Positions 63,611 through 64,000 of a DNA stretch of 64,000 bases are shown one piece after another. How positions within the stretch are numbered: the first letter of the stretch is position 1; every line of letters starts with the position of its first letter. Origin of the DNA: Bacteroidia bacterium (GTDB lineage Bacteria; Bacteroidota; Bacteroidia; Chitinophagales; Saprospiraceae). The stretch covers positions 43,621-107,620 of the forward strand of contig JAUIKE010000003.1 of the NCBI GenBank assembly GCA_030430845.1, given 5' to 3'. Under the pieces are notes generated by a model. That model was not told where the DNA came from. It saw only the letters and a program-made list of their open reading frames with translations, and made no database searches. The position numbers and the translations under genes are program-made.

Positions 63611-64000
63611 TTATTTTTTCTCTTTTGTTCTATTCGCTTCTACCTGCGAATTTTTAACGATCGGTAATTTTATCTGAGAGGGAAATTTTTCGGAATGATG
63701 GATCTTATTGCGTGCAACTACGCCTTCCGACTCATCAAAATTATTTCCTCCCGTATTCAGGTTGCGATCAAAACGAGGGAAGTTGGAGCTAGATACTTCG
63801 ATGCGAATGCGATGCCCTTTCGCAAAATAATTACTTGTAGACATTGGTGTCATATCCAGTTTGTATACCTCTCCATCTTTCATAAACACTTCTTTGTCAA
63901 AACCTTCCCGGTAGCGAGCCCGCAGGATGGTCTCATCCAGGTTATAGGCACGACCTTCCTCATCCACATCAATGATTTTGATGGTAAAGTCGGTATCTTT
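63611..64000 (-). CDS. C-terminal part of a CocE/NonD-family hydrolase (PepX_C domain)
   Basis: The frame is open from the right window edge to the stop at 63611, giving 129 residues. The sequence [32 protein letters not shown], then [25 protein letters not shown], is typical of the C-terminal jelly-roll domain (PepX_C) of CocE/NonD and X-Pro dipeptidyl-peptidase-like serine hydrolases. The catalytic domain lies outside the window, so activity cannot be assessed. A MITE-like repeat separates it from the CHAT gene. Confidence 0.85.
   Translation of the reverse strand, partial: KDTDFTIKIIDVDEEGRAYNLDETILRARYREGFDKEVFMKDGEVYKLDMTPMSTSNYFAKGHRIRIEVSSSNFPRFDRNLNTGGNNFDESEGVVARNKIHHSEKFPSQIKLPIVKNSQVEANRTKEKK

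Noticed and set aside
1..64000. tRNA, rRNA or riboswitch genes
   Set aside because: No cloverleaf, rRNA-like block or known riboswitch core was recognised by eye in the spacers; short structured RNAs could still be missed.

Overview
The window looks like a chromosome segment of a Bacteroidota bacterium, most likely a marine member of the Saprospiria group. The evidence is a SusC/SusD pair, a hybrid two-component regulator, lipoprotein sulfatases, a short Bacteroidota-type sigma-70, TPR-CHAT proteins and AT-rich spacers with long hairpin terminators. The taxonomic level is an inference. No rRNA, tRNA, CRISPR array or intact insertion sequence was recognised.

Region 1 (1-41795, nearly all minus strand) is a large glycan-utilisation locus. 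It holds seven S1-type sulfatases with CxPxR formylglycine motifs and six GH127/GH146-like beta-L-arabinofuranosidase-fold enzymes that keep the E-x-C and C-C zinc/thiolate motifs. It also holds one SusC/SusD pair, a hybrid two-component sensor-regulator, a DUF885 metallopeptidase-like protein and a DPP-IV-like S9 peptidase. Together they suggest breakdown of a sulfated, arabinofuranose-rich glycan, perhaps on a hydroxyproline-rich or algal glycoprotein. Two GH-plus-sulfatase pairs and runs of similar sulfatases point to growth by duplication. At its left end lie a sigma-70 (rpoD-like) gene, a carboxypeptidase-regulatory-domain protein and a small PD-(D/E)xK-like protein.

Region 2 (41871-45792) carries an aldo/keto reductase, an APC permease and an orphan family-1 solute-binding lipoprotein.

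Region 3 (about 46187-54449, plus strand) is the most unusual part. A near-consensus sigma-54 promoter (TGGCAC-N5-TTGC) precedes eight tightly packed genes: two paralogous polypeptides with a Glu/aromatic acidic leader and cationic bodies; an HEVGH metallopeptidase-like protein; a 635-aa protein of unknown family; an alpha-oxoamine-synthase-like PLP enzyme; a V8-like (glutamyl) serine protease; a peptidoglycan-binding/OmpA protein; and an amidohydrolase. A sigma-54 activator gene faces the operon across a 23-bp hairpin. In both polypeptides Glu occurs only in the leader and one short central linker. A Glu-specific protease would therefore release two Glu-free cationic peptides of about 70 residues from each. 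I propose this as an undescribed sigma-54-controlled system for making processed cationic peptides.

Region 4 (54450-63600, minus strand) has the sigma-54 activator, an anti-sigma-like TPR protein, an ECF sigma factor, two tandem paralogous lipoproteins of unknown family and a TPR-CHAT protease-like protein with a C-terminal membrane anchor. The last segment is the C-terminus of a CocE/NonD-type hydrolase cut by the window edge.
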